Source: Paenibacillus mucilaginosus 3016
GTDB taxonomy: Bacteria; Bacillota; Bacilli; Paenibacillales; NBRC-103111
DNA: 64,000 nucleotides
Assembly: GCF_000250655.1 (NCBI RefSeq)
Contig: NC_016935.1
Coordinates: forward strand, 5,970,001 to 6,034,000
Direction: 5' to 3'
The position numbers and the translations under genes were made by a program. Positions 7,945 through 15,388 of this stretch are shown here, piece after piece; within the stretch, counting starts at the first letter, position 1, and each line of letters starts with the position of its first letter. Below the pieces are notes generated by a model. The model had not been told where the DNA came from, made no database searches, and saw nothing but the letters and a program-made list of their open reading frames with translations.

Positions 7945-8859
7945 CTACCTCCTTTTCGGATTCAGGGCCTGCTGCAGCCCGTCCCCCAGCAGATTGAACG
8001 CCAGCATCGTCAATGAGATGAAAAGCGCCGGATAGAACAGCCGCCACCAATGTCCGGAGAGCACCGTCGGCAGCCCGTCATTGGCCATCACGCCCCAGGA
8101 AGCCAGGGGCGGCTGGATGCCGAGTCCGAGAAAGCTCAGGAACGCTTCGGCGAAGATCGCCGACGGGACGGAGAAGGTCACCTGCACGAGGATCACCCCC
8201 ATCGTATTGGGCAGCAGGTGCCGGGTGATCACCCGCCAGGGACCGGCCCCGAGCGTGCGGGCGGCCAGCACATACTCGGCGGACCGCTGCTGGAGCACCT
8301 GGCCGCGGACGATCCTTGCCATCCCGAGCCAGCCGGTTGCGGTGAGGGCGACCAGGATCGTGAGCAGCCCCGGCCCCATCGCGACCATCAGCAGGATCAC
8401 CACGAGGAGATACGGGATGCCGTACAGCAGATCGACCAGGCGCATCATGAGCTGGTCGGTCCGGCCGCCGAAATAGCCGGCGATCCCGCCGTAGGCCGCC
8501 CCGATGCAGAGATCGATGAGCGCCGCCGCCACCCCGATGAACAGGGAGATGCGGGCGCCGTATACGATCCGCGCGAAGACGTCCCGGCCGAGCTCGTCCG
8601 TGCCGAAGAGGTGCTGGCCTGACGGCGCCGCGTTGGCATGCAGCAGGTCCTGCTTCAGGTAATCGTGCTCCGTCAGCAGGGGACCGGCCGCCGACAGTGC
8701 CAGCAGCAGCACGATCAGGATGAGTCCCAGGACGGCCAGCTTGTTCTTCAGGAGGCGCAGTCCGGCCTCCTGCCAGACCGAGAGCCGGGGGCGGACCAGG
8801 CTTTCGCGGCTTTCCGGCCCCCTTGTCATGGGAACGAATAAATGATCGGGTACCTCCAT
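7945..8859 (-). CDS. dppC: Peptide ABC transporter permease (DppC-like)
   Basis: 304-residue inner-membrane permease of the DppC/OppC type. It has one N-terminal membrane helix (LAVLGLILIVLLLALSAAG), the OppC-type TDELGRDVFARIVYGAR segment and four or five more helices. The EAA-loop region AARTLGAGPWRVITRHLLPN contacts the ATPase. The ATG at 8859 follows AAGGAGG inside the intergenic gap, five bases after dppB, so the genes are co-transcribed. A longer upstream frame with no family similarity was not used. Confidence 0.93.
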   Translation of the reverse strand: MEVPDHLFVPMTRGPESRESLVRPRLSVWQEAGLRLLKNKLAVLGLILIVLLLALSAAGPLLTEHDYLKQDLLHANAAPSGQHLFGTDELGRDVFARIVYGARISLFIGVAAALIDLCIGAAYGGIAGYFGGRTDQLMMRLVDLLYGIPYLLVVILLMVAMGPGLLTILVALTATGWLGMARIVRGQVLQQRSAEYVLAARTLGAGPWRVITRHLLPNTMGVILVQVTFSVPSAIFAEAFLSFLGLGIQPPLASWGVMANDGLPTVLSGHWWRLFYPALFISLTMLAFNLLGDGLQQALNPKRR

Positions 8860-8864
8860 CCGTC

Positions 8865-9797
8865 TCACGCCTCCTTCCGGTGCAGCCTCATGCGGGGGTC
8901 GATGAACCCGTAGACGCAGTCCACGAGGAACATCATCACGAGCAGAAGCGCGCTGTAGAATACCGTGGTGCCCATAATGACCGCATAGTCCCGGTTGTTG
9001 ATGCTGTCCACGAAGTATTTGCCCATGCCGGGGATCGCAAAAATCTTCTCGATCACGAAGCTCCCCGTGAGCACGTTCGCCAGCAGCGCGCCCAGCAGCG
9101 TCACGACCGGCAGAATGGCGCACCGCAGCGCATGCTTCACGACGATCACAGAAGGCGGCAGCCCCTTGGCCCTCGCTGTGTCGATATACTCCTGCGTCAG
9201 CACCTCCGCCATGTTCGCCCGGGTGAGCCGGGCAATCATGGCGACCGGACCGGCCGCCAGCGCCAGAGCCGGCAGGACGGCGTGCTTCCAGGTGCCCCAG
9301 GTGGCCACCGGCAGCAGCTTCCATTCCACGGCGGCATATTGGATGAGCAGGGGGGCGATGATGAAGCTCGGTACCGCGGTGCCGAGCACCGCGAACACCA
9401 TCGCGGCGTAATCGACGAGGCCGTTCTGGCGGAGAGCCGCCGCCGTGCCGAGCGCCACGCCGGTGACGACGGCGAGCGCCAGCGACACCAGCCCGAGCTG
9501 GAACGAGACGGGGAACCCGCGGCCGATCATCGCATTAACGCTGTCCGGGTAATGCGCGATGGACGGGCCGAGATCCAGGGTGAGCAGCTTCCGCAGATAC
9601 AGCCCGTACTGGATGATCAGCGGCTCATCCAGTTGATAGTGCTCCATCAGGTTCTGCACGGCGGTCGGATTCGCGCTGCGGCCGTCCTTCTCGAACGGGG
9701 AGCCCGGCACCGCGTGCATCAGGACAAAGGTAACCGTGACGATAAGCCACAAGGTCAGCAGCATCGAGAGAAGCCGCTTGAGAATATAGGGCAGCAT
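8865..9797 (-). CDS. dppB: Peptide ABC transporter permease (DppB-like)
   Basis: 310-residue permease of the DppB/OppB type. The N-terminus (MLPYILKRLLSMLLTLWLIV) is the usual first helix, followed by HAVPGSPF and the external loop, then five more helices. The EAA loop is YIDTARAKGLPPSVIVVKHALR. It pairs with DppC to form the membrane channel of the peptide importer. Confidence 0.94.
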   Translation of the reverse strand: MLPYILKRLLSMLLTLWLIVTVTFVLMHAVPGSPFEKDGRSANPTAVQNLMEHYQLDEPLIIQYGLYLRKLLTLDLGPSIAHYPDSVNAMIGRGFPVSFQLGLVSLALAVVTGVALGTAAALRQNGLVDYAAMVFAVLGTAVPSFIIAPLLIQYAAVEWKLLPVATWGTWKHAVLPALALAAGPVAMIARLTRANMAEVLTQEYIDTARAKGLPPSVIVVKHALRCAILPVVTLLGALLANVLTGSFVIEKIFAIPGMGKYFVDSINNRDYAVIMGTTVFYSALLLVMMFLVDCVYGFIDPRMRLHRKEA

Positions 9798-9857
9798 AGG
9801 GATCCTCCTTCCCGGCTGTGGCGTCTGCCTGGAAACTCGTTCAGCCGGTCCTCCCGG

Positions 9858-10682
9858 TCAGCAAAACGAGGTGCGCGAGGCGAGCTCGGTCATCACGAGC
9901 ATCGCCCGGTACGCTTCCAGCATGTTCCTCGCGGGGAACGTGACGACAGGCGAGCGCTGCTCGATGGAGGTGCCCGGCATCAGGGCCGCCCACTCCGCCT
10001 GTCCGTAATTGGCGAACTCGATCGAGAGGACGGGCCGCTCCGGAGGCCGCAGCGGCTGAATCCGGTCCCGCGCCGCGAGCGCCTCCGCCGTCCGCTCCCG
10101 CAGCAGCTGCGCGCTCTTCTCCGGCGTCAGGGAGACCGCCGAGGTCCGGGAGATGCGACGCTTCACGGCAGCCGTCACGACGCCGGGGATCAGCGCCTCG
10201 GCTTCGGCCGCCGCTTCGTCATCGCCGGCGACCATCAGGACGGGAACCCCGTGGTACCCCGCCACGTAAGCATTGAAGCCCAGCTCCCCGATCTCCCGGT
10301 CCCCGATGTGCATGCTCCGCACGCCGAAGATCATCGTGTGGCTGAGCACCCCGGCCTTCGCCGCCATCGCATGGTACCCGAGGAAGACCGCCCCCGTGAA
10401 GCCGGGTGCAAGCCCCTGCACCATCGAGAACGGCTTCACATCGCCGGTGATGACCTGCGCCTCGGGATGGAGCTTCTCGATGAGCAGATTGTTCATCTTG
10501 GAGTGGCTGTCGTTGACAAGCACCTCCGTACAGCCGAGGCCGAAGGCCGTTCCGGCGACCGCATTCGCCTCCATCGTCATGAGTTCCTGACCCCTGCGGT
10601 AATTGCGCCCGCTTGAGTCGACGAACGTCGTGTCGGCCAATCCCGTAATGCCTTCCATATCGATCGAAATATACAGCTTCAC
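9858..10682 (-). CDS. dppA: D-aminopeptidase DppA (M55 family)
   Basis: 274-residue zinc peptidase that releases N-terminal D-amino acids such as D-Ala from peptides. The metal-site signature is at the N-terminus (SIDMEGITG, with the Asp and Glu ligands). Further conserved segments are LVNDSHSKMNNLL and FLGYHAMA with its histidine. The start is GTG with GGAGG seven bases upstream. It is the first gene of the dpp operon, as in B. subtilis, so peptides imported by DppBCDE can be degraded by DppA, YkfA and YkfC. Confidence 0.95.
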   Translation of the reverse strand: MKLYISIDMEGITGLADTTFVDSSGRNYRRGQELMTMEANAVAGTAFGLGCTEVLVNDSHSKMNNLLIEKLHPEAQVITGDVKPFSMVQGLAPGFTGAVFLGYHAMAAKAGVLSHTMIFGVRSMHIGDREIGELGFNAYVAGYHGVPVLMVAGDDEAAAEAEALIPGVVTAAVKRRISRTSAVSLTPEKSAQLLRERTAEALAARDRIQPLRPPERPVLSIEFANYGQAEWAALMPGTSIEQRSPVVTFPARNMLEAYRAMLVMTELASRTSFC

Positions 10683-10733
10683 CCGAATGCCTCCTCTTGG
10701 TCCATTCTTGTCCTGCTACAAGGTATATGCTGG

Positions 10734-10761
10734 AAAAACAAGAAAAACCCCTGGTCGGGGT
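10734..10761 (-). terminator. Short terminator-like hairpin just upstream of dppA
   Basis: On the minus strand ACCCC and GGGGT form a five-base stem followed by a T-rich tract (TTTTTCTTGTTTTT). It lies only about 50 bases before the dppA start. It may be an attenuator in the dppA leader or a final stop for upstream transcripts. Confidence 0.55.
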
Positions 10762-10770
10762 CCTTTCAAA

Positions 10771-10831
10771 AAATCCGGCAACCGACTTTCCCGGCGCCCC
10801 AGGCTTCCGGAAGCTGTCCTTTGCCGGATTT
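10771..10831. terminator. Large bidirectional terminator-like hairpin upstream of dppA
   Basis: AAATCCGGCAA (10771-10781) pairs perfectly with TTGCCGGATTT (10821-10831). The loop holds a second small hairpin (GCTTCC/GGAAGC). On the minus strand the stem runs into TTTTTTG; on the plus strand into TTTTCTTT. It could terminate in both directions or act as a leader attenuator. Confidence 0.65.
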
Positions 10832-10904
10832 TCTTTGCGTGCGGGGTGTCTGCCGTCCCCGCTTGCCAACAATGCGGCTGTACTGTTCTTTCGGTTTTGA
10901 CCAG

Positions 10905-10932
10905 AAAAAAAGGGACTGCACGCGGCAGCCCC
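10905..10932 (-). terminator. Rho-independent terminator after the cohesin/dockerin gene
   Basis: An 8-bp stem (GGGGCTGC with GCAGTCCC, one G-U pair) and a CGCGT loop are followed by seven T on the minus strand. It ends transcription of the gene whose stop codon is at 11012. Confidence 0.85.
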
Positions 10933-11011
10933 TCCCTTTCCATCGCAGCATCCGTCATAAGGCTCGGATGCTGCCTTTCATCCGAGCTGTGCCGGCCGCC
11001 GCTTCCCCGGC

Positions 11012-13786
11012 TCACTTGGCCGCTGCGGCCACCGCCTTCGCCACGTATTCCACATCGGAACGGTCGACCGCCCCGCTGTGGTTGAGGTCGAACTCCGGCC
11101 GGTAGCCCGGCTCGCCGGCTTTCGTCCCGCTGTGCCTTGCAATCAGCACAAGATCGCTGAGACCCACGGTGCCGTCCAGATCAAGGTCTGCGCCGCTGAC
11201 CGTCACCGTAATCCGCACCGGCGTCTCCAGCCGCACCGTGTCCCCCTCGCTGTCCGACAGCGTCGAGCCGGGCTCGAGTGCGAAGCTGCCCGCCCCCTGC
11301 TGCAGCACGGTGAACTTCAGCGTGAGCAGTCCTACCGCGCCGCTGCGGCCCGGTACGCCGCCGAGCAGGCTGCCCGTCACGTTCGCCTGATTGGCCGCCG
11401 GTCTCGACTGCCCAAGCACCGCCGTCTCCCCTTCCCGGCCGAAGCTGTCCTGCAGCTTCACCTGCATGAGCTTGAAGCGGGCCGGATCATACGTCAGCTT
11501 CGCGAGGAAGGCATACAGGTCTTCGGCTTCCTCCGCCTGCACGTTCACTTCCAGCACGGAGCCCACCTCGAGGAAGCCGGGTTTGGCCGTGAGCGCCAGG
11601 CGGCCGGCCGGCTCCGGCTCATAGACGCCGGTCGTCACCGTGGCGGCCAGCGGAGCCGCGCTCACATTCCCGGCCGCATCCCGGGCGGCTACCGTGAACA
11701 GATAGGCGGTGCCTGCCTGCAGGCCTGCCGCATCGTATTGGTAGACGGCCCCGCCCACCGTATCCTGCAGCTGACCGTCACGGTAGATGAGATAAGCGGC
11801 TACGCCGCGTTCATCTTCTGCCGCAGGCCAGCGGAGCTGCGCGCTGCTGTAGGTCACATCCGTCACCGTCAGCGTGCTTCCCTCCGGCCAGACCGGTGCA
11901 GCCGTATCGTCCGGCTCGTAAGCGGAGGTCGTCACGGTGACGGACGGATTCTCCGTGCTGCGGTTGCCCGCCGCGTCCCAGGCCTCCACCGAGAACTCGT
12001 AGGCCGTCGACGGGGACAGCTGGTCATCCTCATAGCTGTACACATCCCCGGCTACCGTCGCCGCATGCTCGCCGTCCCGGTAGATCCGGTACGAGGCCAC
12101 ACCTCGGTTGTCCTGGGCCGGAAGCCACTGCAGAACGGCCGAACGGTAGGTCACGCCGGTAACGCTCAGCGCCTCTGCGGGCCATACCGGCGCCTCCGTG
12201 TCGGGTCCTGCCGACTCGAAGCGGAACAGGGTATTCCCGATCGTTTTGTACCAGGTTCCGTCGATGAGCTTCACCATGTCCCGGCCTTCGGTGCCTGCAG
12301 AAACCGGCGCCGCCTCTCCGGGACGGTAAATATAGATCCTCTCGCCTGACGTATAGACGAGGCGGCCGTCACCGGCCAGCTGAATGATCGCCGCGGAATC
12401 GCTTACAGCAGCGACCTTCGTTACGGCTCCTTCAGGGGTGCGGAGGTACAGCTCCGTTCCGCCTTCCTGGGCGGATGCGAGGTAAGCGATCCAGCCGCCG
12501 TTCAGCTCGTAATCACTGTGCGCCCGGCCGTCCTCCGGCAGCGCCGCCGCCACCTCTTCCACCACGCTGCCATCATAGGAATACAGCCGGAGGCCCGATT
12601 GGAAGAGAAGCTGGCCTCCGCTGGCGGCCATCCCCCGTACGTCCTCGTGGCCGGACAAATACAGTTCCGCCGTCCCGCGGAGCGGATGACGGTAGATCCG
12701 GTCTTCCTCGACATAGAAGAACGCTCCATCTTCGGTCAGTTCGAAGACGTCATAGGCTTGGGTGAACGTCTCCGCCGGCGTCTCCGGCAGGGAAGTATCA
12801 TACAGTGCGAAGGGGTAAGGGGCCGATTTCAGGTCGAACAAGGCGTAGTTCCCCTTGGTCTGGAACATGGAGCGCATGGAATACGGAACCCTCGTCAGTA
12901 TGCCGTCCGCCCAATAATGGACAAAGTTCGAGGTGCCCGGGCTTTGGAGATACAGCGCCCCCGCCGGCGTCAGCTGCATCCGGTTGTTCATCTCGCTCCG
13001 CTCGGCGATCACGACCTCCGAGCCGTCGGCGCGGTTCCGGATGACGAGTGCATACCTTCCTGTGTCCACCCTCTCGATCAGATACCGTCCGGGGTCAAAA
13101 TCGACAATGCGTCCCGCAACGGATTCCACGGGGACATTCCGCGGATCGGCGGTCACATGAATCGTATGCCGGCGGGTCGCGCTCTGCGCTCCCTGCTCAT
13201 CCTCCGCCACGACGGTGTACTCGAGCAGCTGTCCGGCATAGGCCGATACGTCAACCGTCTCATCGACGCTGCCCTGGCCGCTGAATTCCGCAATGGTGCT
13301 GAAGTTGCCCGAGACCGTGACGCGGACCTCCGGTACCGAACTGTCGTCTTCGGCGGATGCCGCGACATGCAGAAGACCGTCCGTCACCACCGTCTCGTCG
13401 GACGGCTCCATCTTCGTGAGTACAGGCGCCGAGTTATAGTAAAAAGGGGCCTCCTGCGTGCTGATTCCGCCCAGTTCATCAGTCACGGTAACCGTGAGAA
13501 GCTTCGCTCCCTTGGTGAACCTTTCGAGGGGCATCTCCCCGCGCCATTCACAGCCTCCCGTGCAGGAGTAGGTAAGCTCCGCTTCGCGGTCCTCCACCCG
13601 GGCGACCGCCTTCACGGCCTCCAGCTCCGAATACGTGCTGGCCCGGATCGGCAGGACGCCGTCATAAGAAACGTTCGGATAAGGACTGTCAATGCGGATG
13701 AATACCGCTCCTTCCGCCTGCACGCCCGCCGCCCACAGCAGCGACAGCATGCAGCTTAACCACAGCACAATAACCCTTCTGCTCAC
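11012..13786 (-). CDS. Secreted multidomain protein: propeller-like, two FN3, cohesin and dockerin
   Basis: About 924 residues from a GTG at 13786 (AAGG eight bases upstream), beginning with a signal peptide (VIVLWLSCMLSLLWAAGVQA). After Ig/cadherin-like segments comes a roughly 350-residue region of propeller-like repeats. Two fibronectin type III domains follow, each introduced by APVWP and containing the YRIYRDGE or YLIYRDGQ strand. Then come a cohesin-like domain (LALTAKPGFLEVGSVLEVNV) and a C-terminal dockerin with two calcium loops (DLDLDGTVGLSDLV and FDLNHSGAVDRSDV). No catalytic domain is recognised. It probably scaffolds or binds polysaccharide at the cell surface. It borders the pectin locus, but co-regulation is inference. 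Confidence 0.85.
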   Translation of the reverse strand: MSRRVIVLWLSCMLSLLWAAGVQAEGAVFIRIDSPYPNVSYDGVLPIRASTYSELEAVKAVARVEDREAELTYSCTGGCEWRGEMPLERFTKGAKLLTVTVTDELGGISTQEAPFYYNSAPVLTKMEPSDETVVTDGLLHVAASAEDDSSVPEVRVTVSGNFSTIAEFSGQGSVDETVDVSAYAGQLLEYTVVAEDEQGAQSATRRHTIHVTADPRNVPVESVAGRIVDFDPGRYLIERVDTGRYALVIRNRADGSEVVIAERSEMNNRMQLTPAGALYLQSPGTSNFVHYWADGILTRVPYSMRSMFQTKGNYALFDLKSAPYPFALYDTSLPETPAETFTQAYDVFELTEDGAFFYVEEDRIYRHPLRGTAELYLSGHEDVRGMAASGGQLLFQSGLRLYSYDGSVVEEVAAALPEDGRAHSDYELNGGWIAYLASAQEGGTELYLRTPEGAVTKVAAVSDSAAIIQLAGDGRLVYTSGERIYIYRPGEAAPVSAGTEGRDMVKLIDGTWYKTIGNTLFRFESAGPDTEAPVWPAEALSVTGVTYRSAVLQWLPAQDNRGVASYRIYRDGEHAATVAGDVYSYEDDQLSPSTAYEFSVEAWDAAGNRSTENPSVTVTTSAYEPDDTAAPVWPEGSTLTVTDVTYSSAQLRWPAAEDERGVAAYLIYRDGQLQDTVGGAVYQYDAAGLQAGTAYLFTVAARDAAGNVSAAPLAATVTTGVYEPEPAGRLALTAKPGFLEVGSVLEVNVQAEEAEDLYAFLAKLTYDPARFKLMQVKLQDSFGREGETAVLGQSRPAANQANVTGSLLGGVPGRSGAVGLLTLKFTVLQQGAGSFALEPGSTLSDSEGDTVRLETPVRITVTVSGADLDLDGTVGLSDLVLIARHSGTKAGEPGYRPEFDLNHSGAVDRSDVEYVAKAVAAAAK

Positions 13787-13829
13787 TACGAACACCTTAC
13801 CCTTCACGAAAAATGAACTGCTTTTCGCT

Positions 13830-13844
13830 GATACAAGTTGTATC
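13830..13844. promoter_or_regulatory. 15-bp perfect palindrome, candidate operator
   Basis: GATACAA and TTGTATC flank a single central base. The site lies between a TATACT -10-like box (13857-13862, minus strand) and the GTG start of the secreted cohesin/dockerin gene. That places it at or just after the probable transcription start, where a dimeric repressor would block it. Confidence 0.5.
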
Positions 13845-14071
13845 GGGCAGTGGACAAGTATACGCTTTATTTTCCATTTTTTCCACCCTGATGTTATCAT
13901 ACTCGATTTTTCGACGGTTGTAATCAACAAAAAAAAAGCAACTTTCCGGTCAGGCACCACCCTGGATGAAAGGCAGCGATTGGAACGAAGCAAGGTGGAC
14001 CCCCGCATGCGGCAGACCTCCTTCCCCTCTCGAATCAGGCTGCAGCAGCGCCCTCTTCGCCATAAGGGGAT

Positions 14072-14099
14072 TTGAATTAATTACCATATGTGATATCAT
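14072..14099 (+). promoter_or_regulatory. Candidate promoter for yhfC
   Basis: TTGAAT (14072-14077) and TATCAT (14094-14099) are separated by 16 bp. The -10 lies within an AT-rich patch containing the palindrome TGATATCA, which could be a regulator site. Confidence 0.5.
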
Positions 14100-14299
14100 A
14101 TCGATATTATGATGACATTGCAAACATAAAGTTTGGAGGAACACCCGTTTACAGCATAGTGAAAAGGAGGGATGTCGCGCCTGGCATCAAAAGGAGCAGG
14201 CAGGCTTGTGTGTGCGGCCGTGGTTACCTCGTTTCCCATGGCGGTTCTGGAGCAGCCCCCGCTGCAGGACACAATGAAGATGAACAAGGAGTGAGGCAA

Positions 14300-15142
14300 G
14301 TGGTAAGTCAAGGTTCGATTACGGCTTTGATCGTGCAGGTTATTCTGGGGATTGTCATTCCTTTGTCTTTGCTTTTCTACTGCCGCAGGACACTCCAAAT
14401 CTCTTACCGTGCTGTCGGTGTCGGTATTCTGATTTACGTCGTCTTTTCACAGCTCTTGGAGCAGGTGCTTCATGCGTATTTGTTTTCAGGCAGCCCCGTA
14501 ACCGCCGTGTGGCTAAACAATCCATGGATCGCGGCTGTTTACGGCGGCCTGGCCGCAGGCCTGTTTGAAACTGCGGGACGTTGGTTCGGCTTCTCTCTGC
14601 TATTGAGAAAGCGGCAGGAACGCAAGGACGGTATTGCCGCGGGCATAGGCCACGGCGGTATTGAGGCGCTGCTGATCGGCGCGGGCATGGGCCTATTGGG
14701 AATCGTGTATGCCGTCATGATTAATTCGGGAACCTTTGAACAGCCATTCGGCGCCGAGGCGACAGCCGAGCAGCATGCCCTGTTCCAGGGGATCAAAGAC
14801 CGGATGATTCATACCTCGCAGAGCGAATTCTGGCTGGGCGCGTTCGAGCGCATCCCCGCCGTATCGATTCAGATTGCCCTTTCCTTAACCGTTTTGTACG
14901 GCATTCGGACCCGCAGGGCCGTGTACTTGCTTTATGCTGTTTTGGTTCATGCTCTTATTGATTTTTTTGCGGGACTGTATCAAGCGAAGATGATTCCCTT
15001 GTGGACCGTTGAAGGGATCGTGTGGGGTTCGGGTCTCAGCGCCTTCTTCGTCATCGTGAAATCCAAGGCATGGTTTGCCGCTTTGGCCTCGGGTCCTGCA
15101 AAAGAGGAGAAGGTCCCGCCAGACATAAAGCTATTCCATTAG
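14300..15142 (+). CDS. yhfC: YhfC-family membrane protein, probable intramembrane metalloprotease
   Basis: 280-residue protein with about seven or eight membrane helices. Conserved glutamate/histidine motifs of the YhfC family are visible: LLEQVLHAYLF, GLFETAGRWFGF, GIGHGGIEALLIG and LVHALIDFFAG. These resemble the E/H motifs of CPBP/PrsW-like intramembrane peptidases, so protease activity is plausible but not shown. The GTG at 14300 with AAGGAG eight bases upstream is chosen. The upstream frame from 14090 has no matching ribosome binding site and no family similarity. It is one of few plus-strand genes and looks monocistronic. Confidence 0.82.
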   Translation: MVSQGSITALIVQVILGIVIPLSLLFYCRRTLQISYRAVGVGILIYVVFSQLLEQVLHAYLFSGSPVTAVWLNNPWIAAVYGGLAAGLFETAGRWFGFSLLLRKRQERKDGIAAGIGHGGIEALLIGAGMGLLGIVYAVMINSGTFEQPFGAEATAEQHALFQGIKDRMIHTSQSEFWLGAFERIPAVSIQIALSLTVLYGIRTRRAVYLLYAVLVHALIDFFAGLYQAKMIPLWTVEGIVWGSGLSAFFVIVKSKAWFAALASGPAKEEKVPPDIKLFH

Positions 15143-15341
15143 GTACACCCAGGATGCGTTGACCAACGCGCGTGCATGTTCTGCAATGCCCTTGGAACAG
15201 GAAAAGGCATTCATCGATAGACGGAATGAGCTGCCTTCTCTGACGAGCGGATCGCCGGGGGCGCCTCAAATATCTCCTTGACGGATTTGACATAAGATAT
15301 CGGAGCCCGGGCCCTGGTGAGCATACGCGTCTTAGATGTTC

Positions 15342-15372
15342 AAAAGGCACGACCCCTGGATGGAGTCGTGCC
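15342..15372 (-). terminator. Terminator after the rhamnogalacturonan lyase gene
   Basis: GGCACGAC pairs with GTCGTGCC (8 bp) and is followed by TTTTG on the minus strand, 17 bases after the lyase stop codon. Because yhfC converges on it, it may also limit read-through from the plus strand. Confidence 0.7.
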
Positions 15373-15388
15373 TAAGCGCATGGCCGGA

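Larger units (their letters stand above)
10683..11011. other. Gene-free 329-bp interval with stacked hairpins upstream of dppA
   Basis: No coding region is convincing. Four hairpins lie in a row on the minus strand: a 10-bp palindromic stem (10945-10974), a T7 terminator (10905-10932), a large bidirectional hairpin (10771-10831) and a short T-rich hairpin (10734-10761). The first two belong to the upstream gene. The last two lie between any dpp promoter and the dppA ribosome binding site, or just upstream of that promoter. I saw no clear CodY box or T-box motif. Confidence 0.6.
13787..14299. other. Divergent intergenic region between the cohesin/dockerin gene and yhfC
   Basis: No gene seen. 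On the minus strand there is a -10-like TATACT (13857-13862) without a strong -35, and a second possible promoter TTACAA-16-TATGAT further upstream. On the plus strand TTGAAT-16-TATCAT (14072-14099) probably serves yhfC, leaving a leader of about 190 bases. The segment 14080-14110 is AT-rich, with overlapping partial palindromes around TGATATCA. The frame continues open upstream of yhfC, but without family similarity. Confidence 0.5.

Noticed and set aside
10760-10900. Cyclic-di-GMP or other known riboswitch in front of dppA
   Set aside because: A few short elements look similar, but the conserved core and helix order do not fit; only terminator-like hairpins are supported.
14090-14299. N-terminal extension of YhfC by 70 residues
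   Set aside because: No ribosome binding site at 14090, the -10 box of the candidate promoter overlaps it, and family similarity starts after 14300.
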